Assembly (NCBI GenBank): GCA_951812925.1
Contig: OX638370.1
Span: 100,578,897-100,642,896 of the forward strand
Direction: 5' to 3'
Source: Calliopum simillimum
Taxonomy: Eukaryota > Arthropoda > Insecta > Diptera > Lauxaniidae
DNA length: 64,000 nucleotides
Within the stretch, counting starts at the first letter, position 1. Each line of letters starts with the position of its first letter. The position numbers were made by a program, and so were the translations under genes. Shown in pieces: positions 1 through 12,401 of the stretch. The notes beneath the pieces were generated by a model, which saw nothing but the letters and a program-made list of their open reading frames with translations, was not told the DNA's origin and ran no database searches.

Positions 1-605
1 TTTTTTATGGAAAACTCTTATCTAATTCTATGAGCTTCCTAAGATTTCGGAAAGTTCTGAAAAAGGTACTATTAACATACTCAGATTGTTTTTCAAAAGC
101 ATTTTTTTCTGACTTCAAATCAAAAAATTGGTAAAACAAATTTACTACTGAGTTAAAGGAAATTTAACAAGATTTCCAAAAAAAAAAATATAAAAGAGTA
201 TGTTAATAGGACCTTTTTCATACTAAAATGACGGCCAAAGTCAAAAAATAGGAAAAAAATTTAAAATATCATGCTTAGATTTTTATGACCAGTGACCAAA
301 ATTGTTGAAATTTTTAAGTTAATGCGAGCTTACTGGTCCTTGCTAGTGATGCAAATAAAACAGACTTATTATAGGGCAAATGATGGAATAAGTTTGTAAT
401 GTCCGGAACTTGGCAAAATCCATTTAAGCCCTATCAGTTAAATACACTCTTAAAAAGCTCATACTATTAGTTAAGAGTTTCCCATAAAAGTTTTCTCTTA
501 AAACTCCACAGGAGTACATTTTATGCTCCCCAGTTGCAATTTTTTTGTACGTCTAGGGCTCCTCTATCACCTCCCAGAAGCTTTGAAACTTATTAAAATT
601 TTCTT
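1..605. repeat. Foldback repeat family A, copy 1 (left end cut by window)
   Basis: The segment matches the long arms of the elements near 35.0-39.1 kb and 58.0-58.9 kb. Shared landmarks are the stretch around 'cctatcagttaaatacactc', 'aaagctcata', and the terminal 'cctctatcacctcccagaag'. The two halves are complementary around a centre near 150-250, and the left arm starts outside the window. There is no coding capacity. From here to about 950 I see only AT-rich sequence. Confidence 0.6.
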
Positions 606-954
606 ACACTAACAAGCAAACACAAAAAATGTCTTAAGTGTCACAGTTTTGAGTGTATCGATTACGTAAACTAGACTCATCAGATTTTCTGAAAAAATAG
701 ATAACAGATACAAAATCGAACATAGCCCGCAGTACCTTTGCATTTTATTTTTAATAACTCTTATTAGCATATGTATTTCTCATTCAAAATTACTCAAAAA
801 TTGTAAACAATACGAATATTAAATATTTGAGATATTTCAACATTTTCGACATTTAATTTGTGCTAAAATATACCTACGAGTAAATTACTTTGAAAATTTT
901 AATAATCAGGAACAATAAGTCTATAAGAAAAAAGCAAGATATCGTCACGTTAAT

Positions 955-1385
955 ACTACAAATACACGGAGGAAAATCTGTGTCATAATTTTCACTCCAC
1001 TCGGGTAAAAGAAAGATTAAAGTAAATAAATTTTAAACATAAATTACCTTACCTTATATAACCATTTTTACTGTATAATTCCAGTAAAAATATTTATGCA
1101 TGTTTGTATATGTAGACAAATTTCATAACTCTTCATTATATAAGTCAGCGGTATAGTGGTTTAACAAGTTTGTAATTGTACGTATAAATAATATTCCATC
1201 TATCACGCGGACGGACCCCGGTTCGAATCCTAGTGCGGTCAGTTTTTTTGTTTGTTCGATGTTCTTGTATGGTTCATATGAATTTAACAGAAGGTAAGTT
1301 AAATATCACTTAAATTTTTTCGAAGAAATTTTCTCACTGTAAGGTTATTCAAAAATTCTGAATTGACTAAAACAGTAAGGTAAAA
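955..1385 (+). repeat. tRNA-like-containing interspersed repeat (SINE-like), copy 1
   Basis: This segment of about 430 bp recurs in inverted orientation at 57158-57566. Shared blocks are the 5' block with 'gtcataatttt.actccactcgggta', a central tRNA-like core, and the 3' block 'attctgaattgact'. The core (1144-1242) has an A-box-like 'gcggtatagtggtttaac' and a perfect B box 'ggttcgaatcc' at 1220-1230, the internal RNA polymerase III promoter layout of tRNA-derived SINEs. The core sits in the middle rather than at one end, which is unusual for a SINE, so a MITE that captured a tRNA relic is possible. Confidence 0.55.
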
Positions 1386-1389
1386 TTTA

Positions 1390-3030
1390 CTTTATTGGGG
1401 GTGACATTCTGACTTGTAATTCTAGTAAAATTTTCTAGTAATAATTTGATGAGAAACATAAAAAATCTAAAGAAAGCTACCTAGATGAAGTAAAATACCT
1501 ATTACGAAAAAAAGCAGACATATCATATTTTGCTAACTTTGCAAAAAACTGTTCAAAAAAAAAAAAAAAAAATTAAAATCGTTGTACATAAAAACCAAGT
1601 CACTTTTTCAATCAAATGCAGTAATTTGCTTCCCAATTTACAGAAACAATTTTCAACATGTGTCCCACTAGAAAAAAAAAATAAAAAACAAAAAGAATCA
1701 ATAAAATTGCAATAAACATTTGTGCAACAGATGACTCTGCAAAAAAAATGTATCAATTGCAATAAATTGCCAAATCTCAATACAGTGTTTATCGAACAAT
1801 AAAAATCAATTTCAATGTTATAAAAACAATTATTGCACGTAAACGCGTGAGTTAGGCGGGGAGGGGTAGGGGGTATGGAAAAATACAAAAACCAAAAATT
1901 AAACCAATTTGTTCATACGGAAACGAACACATAAACAAATACCGCATTAACAACAAACCTCAACAACAACAACAACAGCATGTCCACTGTACAAACAAAA
2001 AGTTCAAACAGTTGGCAACGCTGAGTGCAATATGCTGTTACAATAGGGGCGCAGGAGGCGCATCAAGCTCCAATTGCTGCATGTTTTTACTGCACTAACA
2101 CTTGGCGAGGAGCGTGAACAATTTTAACGCAAGGATAAATCGTTAGTTGTTGTTTTTATTATTGTTTTTGTAATAGGTAAGCATTCGTGCAAAACAACCC
2201 AGTAGAGAAGGACACAATTCCATGAGTAAAGTATTAAACATGTGAGAAAATTGAAAATTACAACGAAGCGGCATCTGCTGTGGAAGCAATGACGGCATGC
2301 ACCATAAAGAAGTTAGGAATCGTTTCATCTAAATTCCTCTTGGTACATTTACATACACATGTGTTTTTTATTTTTGTTCATGTGTTTGCGTATAGGTTCC
2401 GCTTAAGTGGATAGTATATTGCCAACAACATATGCATTTTCACTTACCTATTCTCACATCTAATTCTTTTTTCAAGTCCAAAGCGCTTAAGTGTTAAGTG
2501 ACCCCCCATCCCCCCATTTGCACATGAACGCGCAATATTGGTTTAGACGAGATATAGACTTTTGTGGGTATATTGCAACAATTTCAGTTAAAATTTTATT
2601 TGCCCCAGTATTCATTTCTTGCTCTTTAAAAAATAAAAAATTTATGCAATTTTTTTAATTTAATTTCATTTGTTACAAAGGCACACAGAATATAAAAAAT
2701 GTTATGAACTTCTGACTAGACTTATGTGCCCTTACGTACTTTTTGACAAGGAATCCGATTCCGGGGTCAAAATTGCTAACATATTTCGTGATATCCTTGT
2801 TTGAAATTGAAGAAAGCACTGTTTTCAGGCTTATGGCGCAGTTCCAGGAAAAGGTCTAACTCTGTTTCTTTTTAATGGCATTGAATAGTCATAGAATACT
2901 TATCGAACAATATTCGATGCCACTAAAAAAATACATCCTCTTTCTCTATCAGAACAGTATCAGACTATCTCTAAATCTTGTCACTGCCGTGGGATTAATT
3001 TTACCTATACCATTTGGATCTAAAATCTCG
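1390..3030. other. Intergenic, no supported gene
   Basis: AT-rich sequence with poly-A/T runs and a CAA/CAG trinucleotide run near 1960-1980. Short ORFs here start with TTG or consist of homopolymer translation and are not credible. I see no RNA gene. Confidence 0.6.
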
Positions 3031-3035
3031 GCACC

Positions 3036-3245
3036 TTAGTACTTAACTCTGCGTCTCACCGCAGCGGGGCAAGTACAAGGCACATGCTCCGCTGTATCCA
3101 AGTCCTCTAAGCAGATTCTACAGGAATCATCGTCTACCAAACCCATCTTTTTTAGCTGATAATTGAGTTTACAGTGGCTTGCCATTATTTCACTGTATGT
3201 TTTGTATCTTTTCTGTTGAGATTTAAAACTGCTTCTTTTTTAACA
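3036..3245 (-). pseudogene. 3' end of a non-LTR retrotransposon ORF2 (RNase H / Cys-rich tail), 5'-truncated
   Basis: Reading the minus strand from about 3245 to the TAA at 3036-3038 gives an open segment of about 65 residues. It contains 'MASHCKLNYQL', 'MGLVDDDSCRICLED' and 'TAEHVPCTCP', then a basic RRR run and the stop. A Cys-x2-Cys motif followed by x(n)-AEH and a closing Cys-x-Cys is the usual C-terminal tail of ORF2 in RNase H-bearing LINE clades (I/R1/LOA-type). No ATG and no reverse-transcriptase core are present, so this is a 5'-truncated insertion. The sequence down to about 2870 is probably its 3' UTR. The clade is uncertain. Confidence 0.6.
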
Positions 3246-3249
3246 CGTT

Positions 3250-5350
3250 TTGGGTTGATTAACCTTTTCGCTTGTCGTATGCCTTCTTGGGCATAATATC
3301 AACTACTTACTAGTATTTTTAAGGATTTATTTCTCTTAATAAATATATTACATATAGACTGCTCTAAGGCACTATTAATTATCAATTAAGAGTGGTTTAA
3401 TTAAGCAACTATAGCTTTTGCTGTGAACAATCCACATCGAAACAATCATAGGATATTGTACGCACATTGCACATAAGCACAGTCAACAGGATAAACAACA
3501 GGATGTAACTCATTTTGTTACAAATTAAAAAAGAAAAATCCTTTGAAAAGCTATGACATAATTAAAAGCACATAAGTACATACTACCTGTTAATACATAA
3601 GCACGTGTGCACATATTCTTTAATAAAAATCATGAAAAGTAGCAAAGGTAACAATATACTGCAAAGCTACAGAAAAAAACTACACTTTTAATGATAAACA
3701 ATCACTGGAATCCATCATCAATTAATCCTATTGTGGCATTAAAAATACTACATATACAATTTTTTACAGTGGGGTGACTTTATAAAAAGTATTTTCTATC
3801 ATTAACATAAAACAGACAGATAAAATAAAATGTAAGGAACTGCTGAACGGACTAATGTACCCCTACATGTTCTTTGATGCTTTGAAAAAAATCTCAAATA
3901 TTCAGCATTATTGCTGATTTCTGAAAAAACGCAAGCCAACTTCGCTATTCTGGCACCATATTCGGATTCAGCGATCCCGAAAACATAAAATTCAGGTGGT
4001 CTGACCTTTCGCGCAGGGTACTTTTTTTTGTGGGCCTGTGTAATCTTTACAAAAAAAATGGTCAGTGCCACGCCCTATGTTACACATAATTTTTTATTCA
4101 TACAATTAGTTTATTGAGATATCAATTTCAAAACTGCACATTCGACACGAACAAAATAACACTACACCACTACAACCCATATTTAGATTCCCCACAATAC
4201 ACCAAAAAACCCACCTCAGAAAAATCCTATACATAAAAAACTTTCCTCAAACTTAAACTTGGGTATCTTGACACACCAACTTGTGATTATATGTGACTTT
4301 TTAAGAACTCTTTCATTCTATCATAATTTCTAAGTTGAATCTTTATATGACTGAACACAAAGTTCCCATGCTTTAAACAAGGCATGTACATAGTAAATCG
4401 AAGAGAAATCATTTTGAATTGAGTACACTATGTAGTTCATTATGTAGAAAATAACTCCTTAAACTTTGAAAATATTCATGCAACTTCAGTTAGAAAATGA
4501 CTCTTATCCTTTGAAGGATTTTTGTTTTAAACAAAAAAAAAAAAAAAATACTTAGTTCAAGGAATTTAACATTTTTTCACAAGGACTTGTAAATTTAAGT
4601 CTCTCGAACACTGTTACGACGAACAATTGAAAACAGCAAAGTGACAGTTACAGATAACGCAAAGAATGTCAGCGCAGTGAATTGCAAAGGATAGAAGAGC
4701 AAATAAATTAAAAAGATAAAAATGAAAAACCGCAGAAAAAACAATTGAAATACAAAAAAAAAAAAAAAAAATAGAACTTATACCGAATGTATGTATAGAA
4801 GTATATAAAAGTACCTACTAACAGGCGGACAAATTCTATGGATTAAAATTAATGGTGACATTTGTGGGCTGAGTACAACACAAGCTTAGCAGTGGCAGTA
4901 GCAGTTGCAGAGCAGTAAAGTTAGATTAATTAGAGAAGTTATAGCGAACGAATAAAAGTCAAGAGATAGAAAGAAAATAAAAATCCTAAACTTAAGAAGT
5001 GACGAGCGAGTAAGTAATCAGTTGGATATAACTTTAAACTTAAAAGAAGAATCAGGTCTAATTTCACAGATAAAAAAAAATCAATGGAATAATAAAAAAC
5101 TGAAAAAATTAAAAGTGGTATATACCAACCTACATACGAGCAAAATCAAAACATTATATTTATTGGTAAGGGGCACATCACAAATTTCTCAATCTTTTGA
5201 AGAACATTTCTAGGACAAAATCCCATGATCTGGGCATTCTTTCTTGCATTCTTATAACTGTCAGTTAAGTTTCATTTTTAAAATTGCATAGTTAAATTCA
5301 TATGTTAAATAAACAGCAGGTTTTTCGAGTGAATTTATTTAAGGCTTTGT
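3250..5350. other. Intergenic, no supported gene
   Basis: AT-rich sequence with A-runs (about 4532-4548 and 4756-4770) and a short CAG/CAGTGGCAGTAG-type run near 4890-4915. The 89-residue open stretch at 3802-4071 has no recognisable domain and looks like repeat sequence. I find no promoter-gene pair. Confidence 0.55.
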
Positions 5351-5353
5351 GGT

Positions 5354-5675
5354 TATCTATATATTAATACGCAAGACAAAAACTTGTCCATCTTTTTTTA
5401 ACATGTTAGAAATGGAGTACGACTTAAAATTATACACCATTAGAAAGGTATTTCTGTGTAGATGTGCACAAAGTTATTATTATTAATTATGTTAATATTT
5501 TGACTTTAAGCCAAGTTAAATTAAATACAAATTTTCCAATATAAACAACAACAAAATAAACGGTCACACAGAGCTTTAAAAAAGATAAAGCACAAAAAGA
5601 AAGAAAAAAAAACATAACACTGATGTTATGTTTTTTGTTCTGTTTATATTTCGCTTGATAAATGAGCTTTTCTAT
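5354..5675 (+). repeat. Helitron-like interspersed repeat, uninterrupted copy
   Basis: Begins 'atctatatattaatacgc' and matches 30865-31705 almost throughout, except that the second copy carries a 503-bp insertion. A short hairpin ('aacataac'...'gttatgtt', about 5611-5632) lies near the 3' side. A 'TCTATATATTAATACGC'-type 5' end is often seen in insect Helitron/Helentron remnants, but no clean CTRR 3' end is visible, so the class is tentative. Confidence 0.5.
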
Positions 5676-5689
5676 TTCGTACCAAATAG

Positions 5690-7616
5690 CAAAAGAAATG
5701 TACTAAAATTTTCCAAAAAATACCAAAATTATTTAATACATTTGTGATCAAATTTTGACCACTGGGCGATTCTAGTAATAATGCCAACAATATTTTTCTT
5801 AATATCATAAGTAACAACAATTTCCCTCAGTGCTTATCAAAATTAAATTTTGATATGTACTGTTTCATTTTCATAAATTAGCGATGACATTTCCGATTAA
5901 CGAAAATTAGTGATGGGAAACCACACACGCATTTATCGTGTCCTTATTAATCCCTCTATTCGTTTGCGTTTACGGACATAGAGTAGTCTTCTCTATGTTA
6001 ACGGGTTTTCTAAACTTTTGCTAGACGCAGTCCTCAACCGAAGGTTAGTGCTTACTTATTCGATTTGTTTAACTTTTTTTTATTTATGCTCCCCTCGCTC
6101 CGTTTTACTTAAGTACTGTTCAGAACTAGTGACCAAACTCAATTAGTCACTAGAGCTTCGATAGTACTATACATACTGAAAATCAGTCCGTTTACTACTC
6201 ATAACCTGCATGTACTGAAAATAGTACAATTTTATTGTAGAAGCATTAGTGCTTAAGAAATCATGAATAGAAAAACAAACAATTATCCTGTGGCTAAAAC
6301 TAGCTGCACTACCAACAATAAAGTTTGTATTCCACTTGACTCTTCGTCAATGAATGCAACCAAAAATATAGTTAAGTAGCACTTTAGCTAAATCAAGCTG
6401 TGGTCAAATTAGAGCTCTTTATCTTAGCTCTGCAGCAAAGACGCAAAAAAAAGAAAACTTTCATATCATTTCGTTGCACTTGATTTTATTTAAGGTTTTA
6501 AGTGCAGTTGATCGTTTTTAAGTGTTTCTCATGAATTTAGTATGAATTTACATAAATAATATGCTTTGCCTTTTAGTTTTCTTAATTGAATATATATTTT
6601 CCGAGTTATCATTCATAAAATTAAAGTTATATCGTATTAAAGTACTAAATAATATTTGTATAAATTTATTTTATATAATGTTAGATAACTCGAAAAAAAA
6701 AAACATTCAAAACTGAAATTACCGAAGCAACCCAAAAATATAGAGGCATCGTCAAGCCAAAAAATAAACTTCAAGTTTCTGAGGCACTCCCTTGATAGCC
6801 ATATATAAAATATAATATTTAACCAAGAAACTATGAGCACTTATATACATTAGATATTCATTCATTTGATGTTCAAACTAAACGTATTATGACACGATAA
6901 AAAAAAAAATTCATTTTTTGAGTCGTAACACATGTTCAAATGCTGTTGCTAACTTAAACCTTTCACTACTGACGAGACATATGTGTCCCATTTAGTGTTC
7001 TCCTTTAACTAACACAGTTATTCATATCTATTGATACATATTTTCATCCCATCAGTTCCTTACATTCATTATTCCTTGAACTCCTGTAAAAACAAGATCT
7101 AGTTTTGATATTAATTTGAACACTTGTTAGTTCAGTGGGTGAAGAAGTTGTGTTTTTAGTGTAATCTAATAAGACTTCAAGAAGTTTATTTCACGACGAT
7201 TTTTTCGATACTACATAGTTCAATAGCTTTCTTCTGCTTATTTGCTGTCTTATTCCCATTTTAATGTTTTCAGTTAACAGGCTCTATCTTAATGTGAATA
7301 TAAATTTAAGGACATTTCAAGTTTATTGTTCCGTAAAATTTCCAAATGACATTTAACAAGTAGTACAACTTGCACTGTACAAGAGTATACGTACATATGG
7401 TGGTAGTTTTCTAAACGTTAGATGTTATCTGCTATTTTAATGACTTACATTATACTTATATAATCACCTATTTAGTCAACGTTTATATGTGTACATATGC
7501 ATTTAATTGTCCATTTTTATTTTAAGTTTTTAAACATTAAGAGCGAAAGAATTGTTTTTGTCTAGACCGGAGACAAACGTTATTTCCGGTTTGTATTTTT
7601 TTTTTTTTTTATATAT
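5690..7616. other. Intergenic, no supported gene
   Basis: AT-rich sequence with scattered homopolymers. Short ORFs such as 6637-6840 lack any recognisable motif. No tRNA fold, promoter-gene pair or terminal repeat stood out. Confidence 0.5.
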
Positions 7617-7618
7617 TA

Positions 7619-9418
7619 GGGTAGAACGGGGTTAAATCGCCACGGGGTTAAACAACCAATTGCCTCTAATTTTTTTTTAATAAAGTCGAATCGAACGACC
7701 GTTGGTACAGTAGACAGTGATCGATACAACGCAACTTTGGCAAAAGGTTCCACTACCGCACGTGTGTTATAACCTGAGTTCTGACCAAAGAAAGATTTGA
7801 CGCGTCCTCGCCACAATATTTTTAGTCGACAAAAGTTCAAAATTCCACAAATCAGTGAAGTGCAGAAAAAAAGGTAAGTATTTTCTAAGAGCAGAATTAC
7901 ATGCTAAATCCAAATCTGTTATTGGTTTTACAAAATTTAAGTTTGTACAAAAGTTATTCGCCTTAAATAACCAGAAGGAGAAACAGGCATTGGCGACCAT
8001 GGTATGGTCGGAAAAAAAGATTCTAAAGTTATTTTCTGAGCAAAAATCAAGAAACGGCAACCAAAAGAGGTCGTCCAAGAAAAGTAGTATACGTTGAGGA
8101 AAGTGACGCCAGCAATTAATGAAGCTCAAGAGAAACTTTTTATACCCTACACCCAGGGTATATTCACTTTGTCATTCCGTTTGTAACGCAGAGAAGGAGG
8201 CGTGGCAGATATAGAAAAGTATATATATTCTTGATCAGCGTCACCTCCTGAGTCGATATAGCCATGTCCGTCTGTCTGGCTGGCTGGCTGGCTGGGTGGC
8301 TGGCTGGGTGGCTGGCTGGGTGGCTGGCTGGGTGGCTGGCTGGGTGGCTGGCTGTGTGTTGAAATACACTTTTTGGGAAAACTGAGCAAGATAATTCAAT
8401 GAAATTTGGTACACTGCCTCCGTCGTCAAAGTTAGCTCGGGGGATTGAAAATGAGCAAAATCGGTCAACAGACACGCCTACCGCCCATACAAAAATTATA
8501 TTCAAAATGCAATTTTAGGAGTATTTTTCACGACAATGCAACCACAATACACATAAGTACTACAAATTGTAAGCGCAAGCTCTGATAAAAAACTGAGTGA
8601 ATTCGGACAAGAGGGCGTGGCACCTCCCATACAAGCAAAAGCTTCAAAACGCTATACTGAAAGCGTTTTTTGAGATATTCGAACCAACTTCGACTCAGAC
8701 ACTAAAAATTGTAATTGTAATTGTAATTTATTAAACTTTAAAATCATTATTTTTTGATAAGAGAAATTACATTATTTGAGATTTAACTTAGAGGTATTAC
8801 ATCAAATGAAATCTTTAATTAAAAATTATAAATGAAAGCTCTCAGCAAAAATTGGTCGAAATCGTACAAGGGGGCGTGGCACCTCCCATATTAGCAAAAG
8901 TTTCAAAATGCTATACTGAAAAAGTTTTTTGAGATAATCCAACTAAATTTCACTCTGGCACTAAAAACTATAAATGCAAGCTCTGAACAAAAACTGGGTG
9001 TACTCGGACAAGAGGCGTGGCACCTCTCATATAAGCAAAATTTTCAAAATACTGCAGTGTAGGGTATTTATTTTTTGGCCAGGCCAAAATTTACACCCTT
9101 ACTAGTTCAAGTTAATTTTGTTCTTGTGTAACGTTTTGTAAAATGTTGATAAAATTAAAACCCTTAAAATAACAATTTTGGTCACTTTTCTTTTAAAAAG
9201 AAAGTTTGGTTATTTTACCCCACCAGGTGGGGTAAAACACTTTTTGTTCAAATGCAATTACCAGATAAACAATGCGAGTTTGAAAAAAAATGTTCGTATG
9301 AATTTTGTAACGAAGGGTTCAACGAACCAGGAACAGTTGAAATTTTCAAATTATTTTCATAAACAAAGTTTTTACAGAGTTCCAAACACAAAAGTGGTTG
9401 CTTAACCCCGTTCTACCC
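7619..9418. mobile_element. TIR DNA transposon with TA target duplication, non-autonomous
   Basis: The left end 'GGGTAGAACGGGGTTAA' (from 7619) and right end 'TTAACCCCGTTCTACCC' (to 9418) are perfect 17-bp inverted repeats flanked on both sides by TA, as expected for a Tc1/mariner/pogo-type target. The interior has no intact transposase. An open stretch at 7855-8097 ends early and has no diagnostic motif. About half of the element is a later mini-me/DINE-like insertion (8141-9069), so the parent was only about 870 bp here. The family is not recognised. Confidence 0.8.
8141..9069 (+). mobile_element. mini-me / DINE-1-like element nested in the TIR transposon
   Basis: It starts 'tataccctacaccc' and ends 'gtgtagggtatt', short complementary ends. 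Inside is the dipteran mini-me layout: 'gtttgtaacgcagagaagga', 'ggcgtggca', 'tatatattcttgatcagcgt', then 'ccatgtccgtctgtctgg' leading into a (GGCT/GGGT)n microsatellite at 8266-8355. The distal half holds three diverged repeats (about 8560-8700, 8840-8960, 8980-9068), each with a 'ggcgtggcacctc.cata.agcaaaa' core. Such elements are known to spread GTCY microsatellites in flies. ORFs across the microsatellite are artefacts. Confidence 0.7.
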
Positions 9419-9420
9419 TA

Positions 9421-11700
9421 TTTAAAAAACCGTTTAATCAAGCTCTAATGTACTGTCTACAAATAAGAAAGTGAAATCAATATTGTTTTCATTTTTCCAC
9501 CAAAAATACTTGCCAAACATTTTGGTTTTTGTTTAAAAAAAAGGGGTAAAAATTGGTCACGCAAGACTTCAACGTTATTTTGGTTGCAAAGTTTTTTTTT
9601 ACTTGTTACTTTTTTTTTTTTTGGTTTTAAGTCGCGTGGCGAACATTTAAATCATTTTTAGACTAAGCCCTTAACACTTTCAATACGGACTTCTTTTTTA
9701 AACATACAAATTATTATATTTTATGATGTTACTTGGTTGAATATGGCTTAATAATGGGTGGGCTTAGAAAATGGATCACTTGGACAAGAAAACTGTCCTA
9801 GGACACGAATGTCACATTAGTACGTTATTATGGTACTAATAGTACATTAATTATTATGGTACTAGTGTGACATATGGGCTAATCCTGCGTTGCGAACGTT
9901 ACATTCGTACGCATATTTTTTAATCCTGAAGGCGCTTTGAATGTTAAATTCTTAATTTACTTGCAGTGGTATGTTACCATTTAAGAGTACTTTTAAAAGG
10001 CATTTAAAAACATTTTCTGGCTTCTATCAGTTACAACATAATCGAGCATAAAGTGCTGTTCGAACTTTACAAAAAACAGAAGTCGTTGTGGAGATAAAAG
10101 TTGCAAGGAGCATTTGCAAATTTTTCCCAAAGTGTAAACAGAAAAATGTATCATATCTGAAGTTTAAACAAAGGAAGTGAACTTATTTTGAAATGGGAAA
10201 AGATCGAAGCTATTACCTCTAAAAAGCTTTTAATTTCTTCCCACGATTCAACTTATGTATGTATGAGCGCTGTAGCAAAATTCGATCAAGATTGGGAGAA
10301 GAAGTTATGAGTTTTTTTTTAAGATCTCATTTTAATAAAAAATCTATAAATTAAAGGTGATAACTATTTTCATTTGAATTTAATTGAAATCATTGAAAAT
10401 TCAAATTTTGAACACTCATTGTTTTAAAAAACATTCGTTTTTATTAAAGACTTATTTTTTTCATCTATTTAAAAAATGCTTTAGTGCCGGGATTGCGTTT
10501 TAACATCCAGAAAATCCCGAGATCAGTATTTGGGCCTAAGGGTATATATAATACATATCGTCAAGTATTGCTTAAAATAAAATCGATATTAAGGAATACT
10601 AGCCAAAAACGCCTTTAATTCGAATTTGCATTTCAGGTGCCGATATATTTGTATTAAGTTGAGATACCTTTACATTATTTACTGCATGTGCTGCATAATT
10701 TCAAATAAGCCTGACTTTGAAGAAAGATATCGTAGAATTTTGACGTAATGGAAAATAATCTTAGATTCAGATTAGTTATTGTGATGTTTTAAATCACCTT
10801 AATCGGCTATAACCGCCAAGAATGAAAAACCAATATTTTGTTTCTATAAAATTACATTTACATTTTTCTTTTTTGAAAGTCTTCACTTGGCTTTGGACGG
10901 TTTTGTCGAAAACTCAAAACTGAGATTTTGATTACTTTGCAATTAACTAAATTACATGTAAGAATTTCGACTTAACACTAATGTTTCTTAAGCTTTATAT
11001 ATTTCCTTACAGTCATACGATACAAAAAATGGAAAAAAATTTTTTCAGCAGCACAGCACCATCAATAAAATTAGCTGAAATGGCGAAAAAAACCAAAACC
11101 TTGCGATAGATGCTTAATACGTACAGCAAAACAGTATGAGAAGTTTAATCACGCCAATTTTTTAATTTTCCATTGTTTCTTTGTCGCAACATCTAGAAAA
11201 AAAAAAATTCACTGCCAACTGCAAACAAAATGAAGTCGAAAAAATAAATGAAAATATTTGGCATAGTCATTATGCTCTTGGCAGTGAATCAATTACTTTG
11301 ATAGACAGGATGTAATTTGCAATAGTTGGAATTATATTTATTTTTTTTTTTTTTTTTCATTATGACACTAACTGTGTGACTTTATTCCCAAAAGCAAGTG
11401 TGGAGCTACCTCTCCATACGATAATTTTTATTAAACTACTAGCGAGACAGTTCTTCTTATGTTCTTTATCTCCTCTTGAAGCTTAGAGCTTCCACAAAAC
11501 GCCTTTGCAATAACGAAAACGTTACCGTTCAGGAAGCAGAAGTAGAAAAATTCGACTTTATCGAATATTTCCGAAACAGTTACTTTTTCGTAAATATACA
11601 GCAATTCTAATGCCAGATTCGGATAAAATGACTATTTTGATTTTTGTTTGTTGTATTTTTTTCCAATTTTTTCTTATGAAAACACAAGTTTCTTAAATAT
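9421..11700. other. Intergenic, no supported gene
   Basis: AT-rich single-copy-looking DNA. A small internal repetition ('attatggtacta') lies near 9827-9871. Nothing coding or structural is supported. Confidence 0.5.
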
Positions 11701-11711
11701 TGTTTAAAAAA

Positions 11712-11909
11712 TTATAATTCCGACCGCGCTCCAAAATTTCTCTGATTAAAAAAAAAAGAACATACCGTCAAAATCGGAGCTGTTCCTGAGGGCTTCCTCA
11801 TTTTGCTTGTTTTTTTGGCTTTATTGACTCCACTAGATATACTGAATGTAGAGATAGTTAAAAAAGCTTCTCCAGTAAAATTTACTTTTTGTCGGTTAGT
11901 GCTTGACAT
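11712..11909 (-). CDS. Small hypothetical ORF, 65 aa, doubtful
   Basis: This opens with a true ATG (11907-11909) and begins MSSTNRQKVNFTGEAF. A basic stretch (KAKKTSKMRKPSG) is followed by a possible donor GGTATGTT and a poly-pyrimidine tract. It could be a first exon with the rest elsewhere, or chance. No domain is recognised and no poly(A) signal is tied to it. Confidence 0.2.
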   Translation of the reverse strand: MSSTNRQKVNFTGEAFLTISTFSISSGVNKAKKTSKMRKPSGTAPILTVCSFFFNQRNFGARSEL

Positions 11910-12027
11910 TATGATAGAAAGTACCGATAATACAATAAAAAAATTATAAAAAAACAGGAGAACATTCTTGTTTATTTTCTTTTTTATATAATTCAGCGGT
12001 AAGATTTACAATCATACTAGATTAAAT

Positions 12028-12304
12028 TTGCCGTGCATTCTCTATTGCAGTTTGAGTAAAATTCCCCGGGAATGTTGATTCACGATAACCCCCATAAACA
12101 ATTCAGAGTAAAATTTAAATTAACAACAATTATATTAATTACTTAAATAAAATCTAAAAGAATTTAAGGTTCAAAGTATCAAAGAAATGCACGTACATCG
12201 TTTCGTGATCCAAGATCCCCAGGGAATTTTCTCAAACTGCCGTGCATTCTCTATTGCAGTTTAAGAAAATTCCCCGGGAATCTTGATTCACGATAACCCC
12301 CATT
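12028..12304. repeat. Two 67-bp direct repeats plus a 37-bp-stem hairpin, 3' of DUF4780 gene 1
   Basis: The block starting 'gccgtgcattctctattgca' occurs at 12028-12095 and again at 12238-12304. Immediately before the second copy, 12204-12240 is the near-exact reverse complement of 12256-12292 (37-nt arms, about 5 mismatches, 15-nt loop). The equivalent position downstream of the paralogous gene at 18160 lacks this block, so it is an insertion private to gene 1. It lies where the gene's 3' UTR would be and could fold in the RNA. Confidence 0.75.
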
Positions 12305-12401
12305 TTATGTTGAAGGATTATATTTTGTTGTTTGTTTTGCGGAGAGATTTTTTGACCTCTCAAAAGAGCTTTTTTCGAGAGGCTTTTGTGTCTCATCAAA
12401 A

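Noticed and set aside
1144..1242. Functional tRNA gene
   Set aside because: The B box is good, but the acceptor and T stems do not pair and the middle region is too long. It is part of a repeat with a second decayed copy.
8147..8505. SQPPSQPP / PASHPASH minus-strand ORFs
   Set aside because: Translations of the GGCT/GGGT microsatellite in the mini-me element.
12028..12304. CRISPR-like direct repeats
   Set aside because: Only two copies, in a eukaryotic context, one of them forming a hairpin with adjacent sequence.
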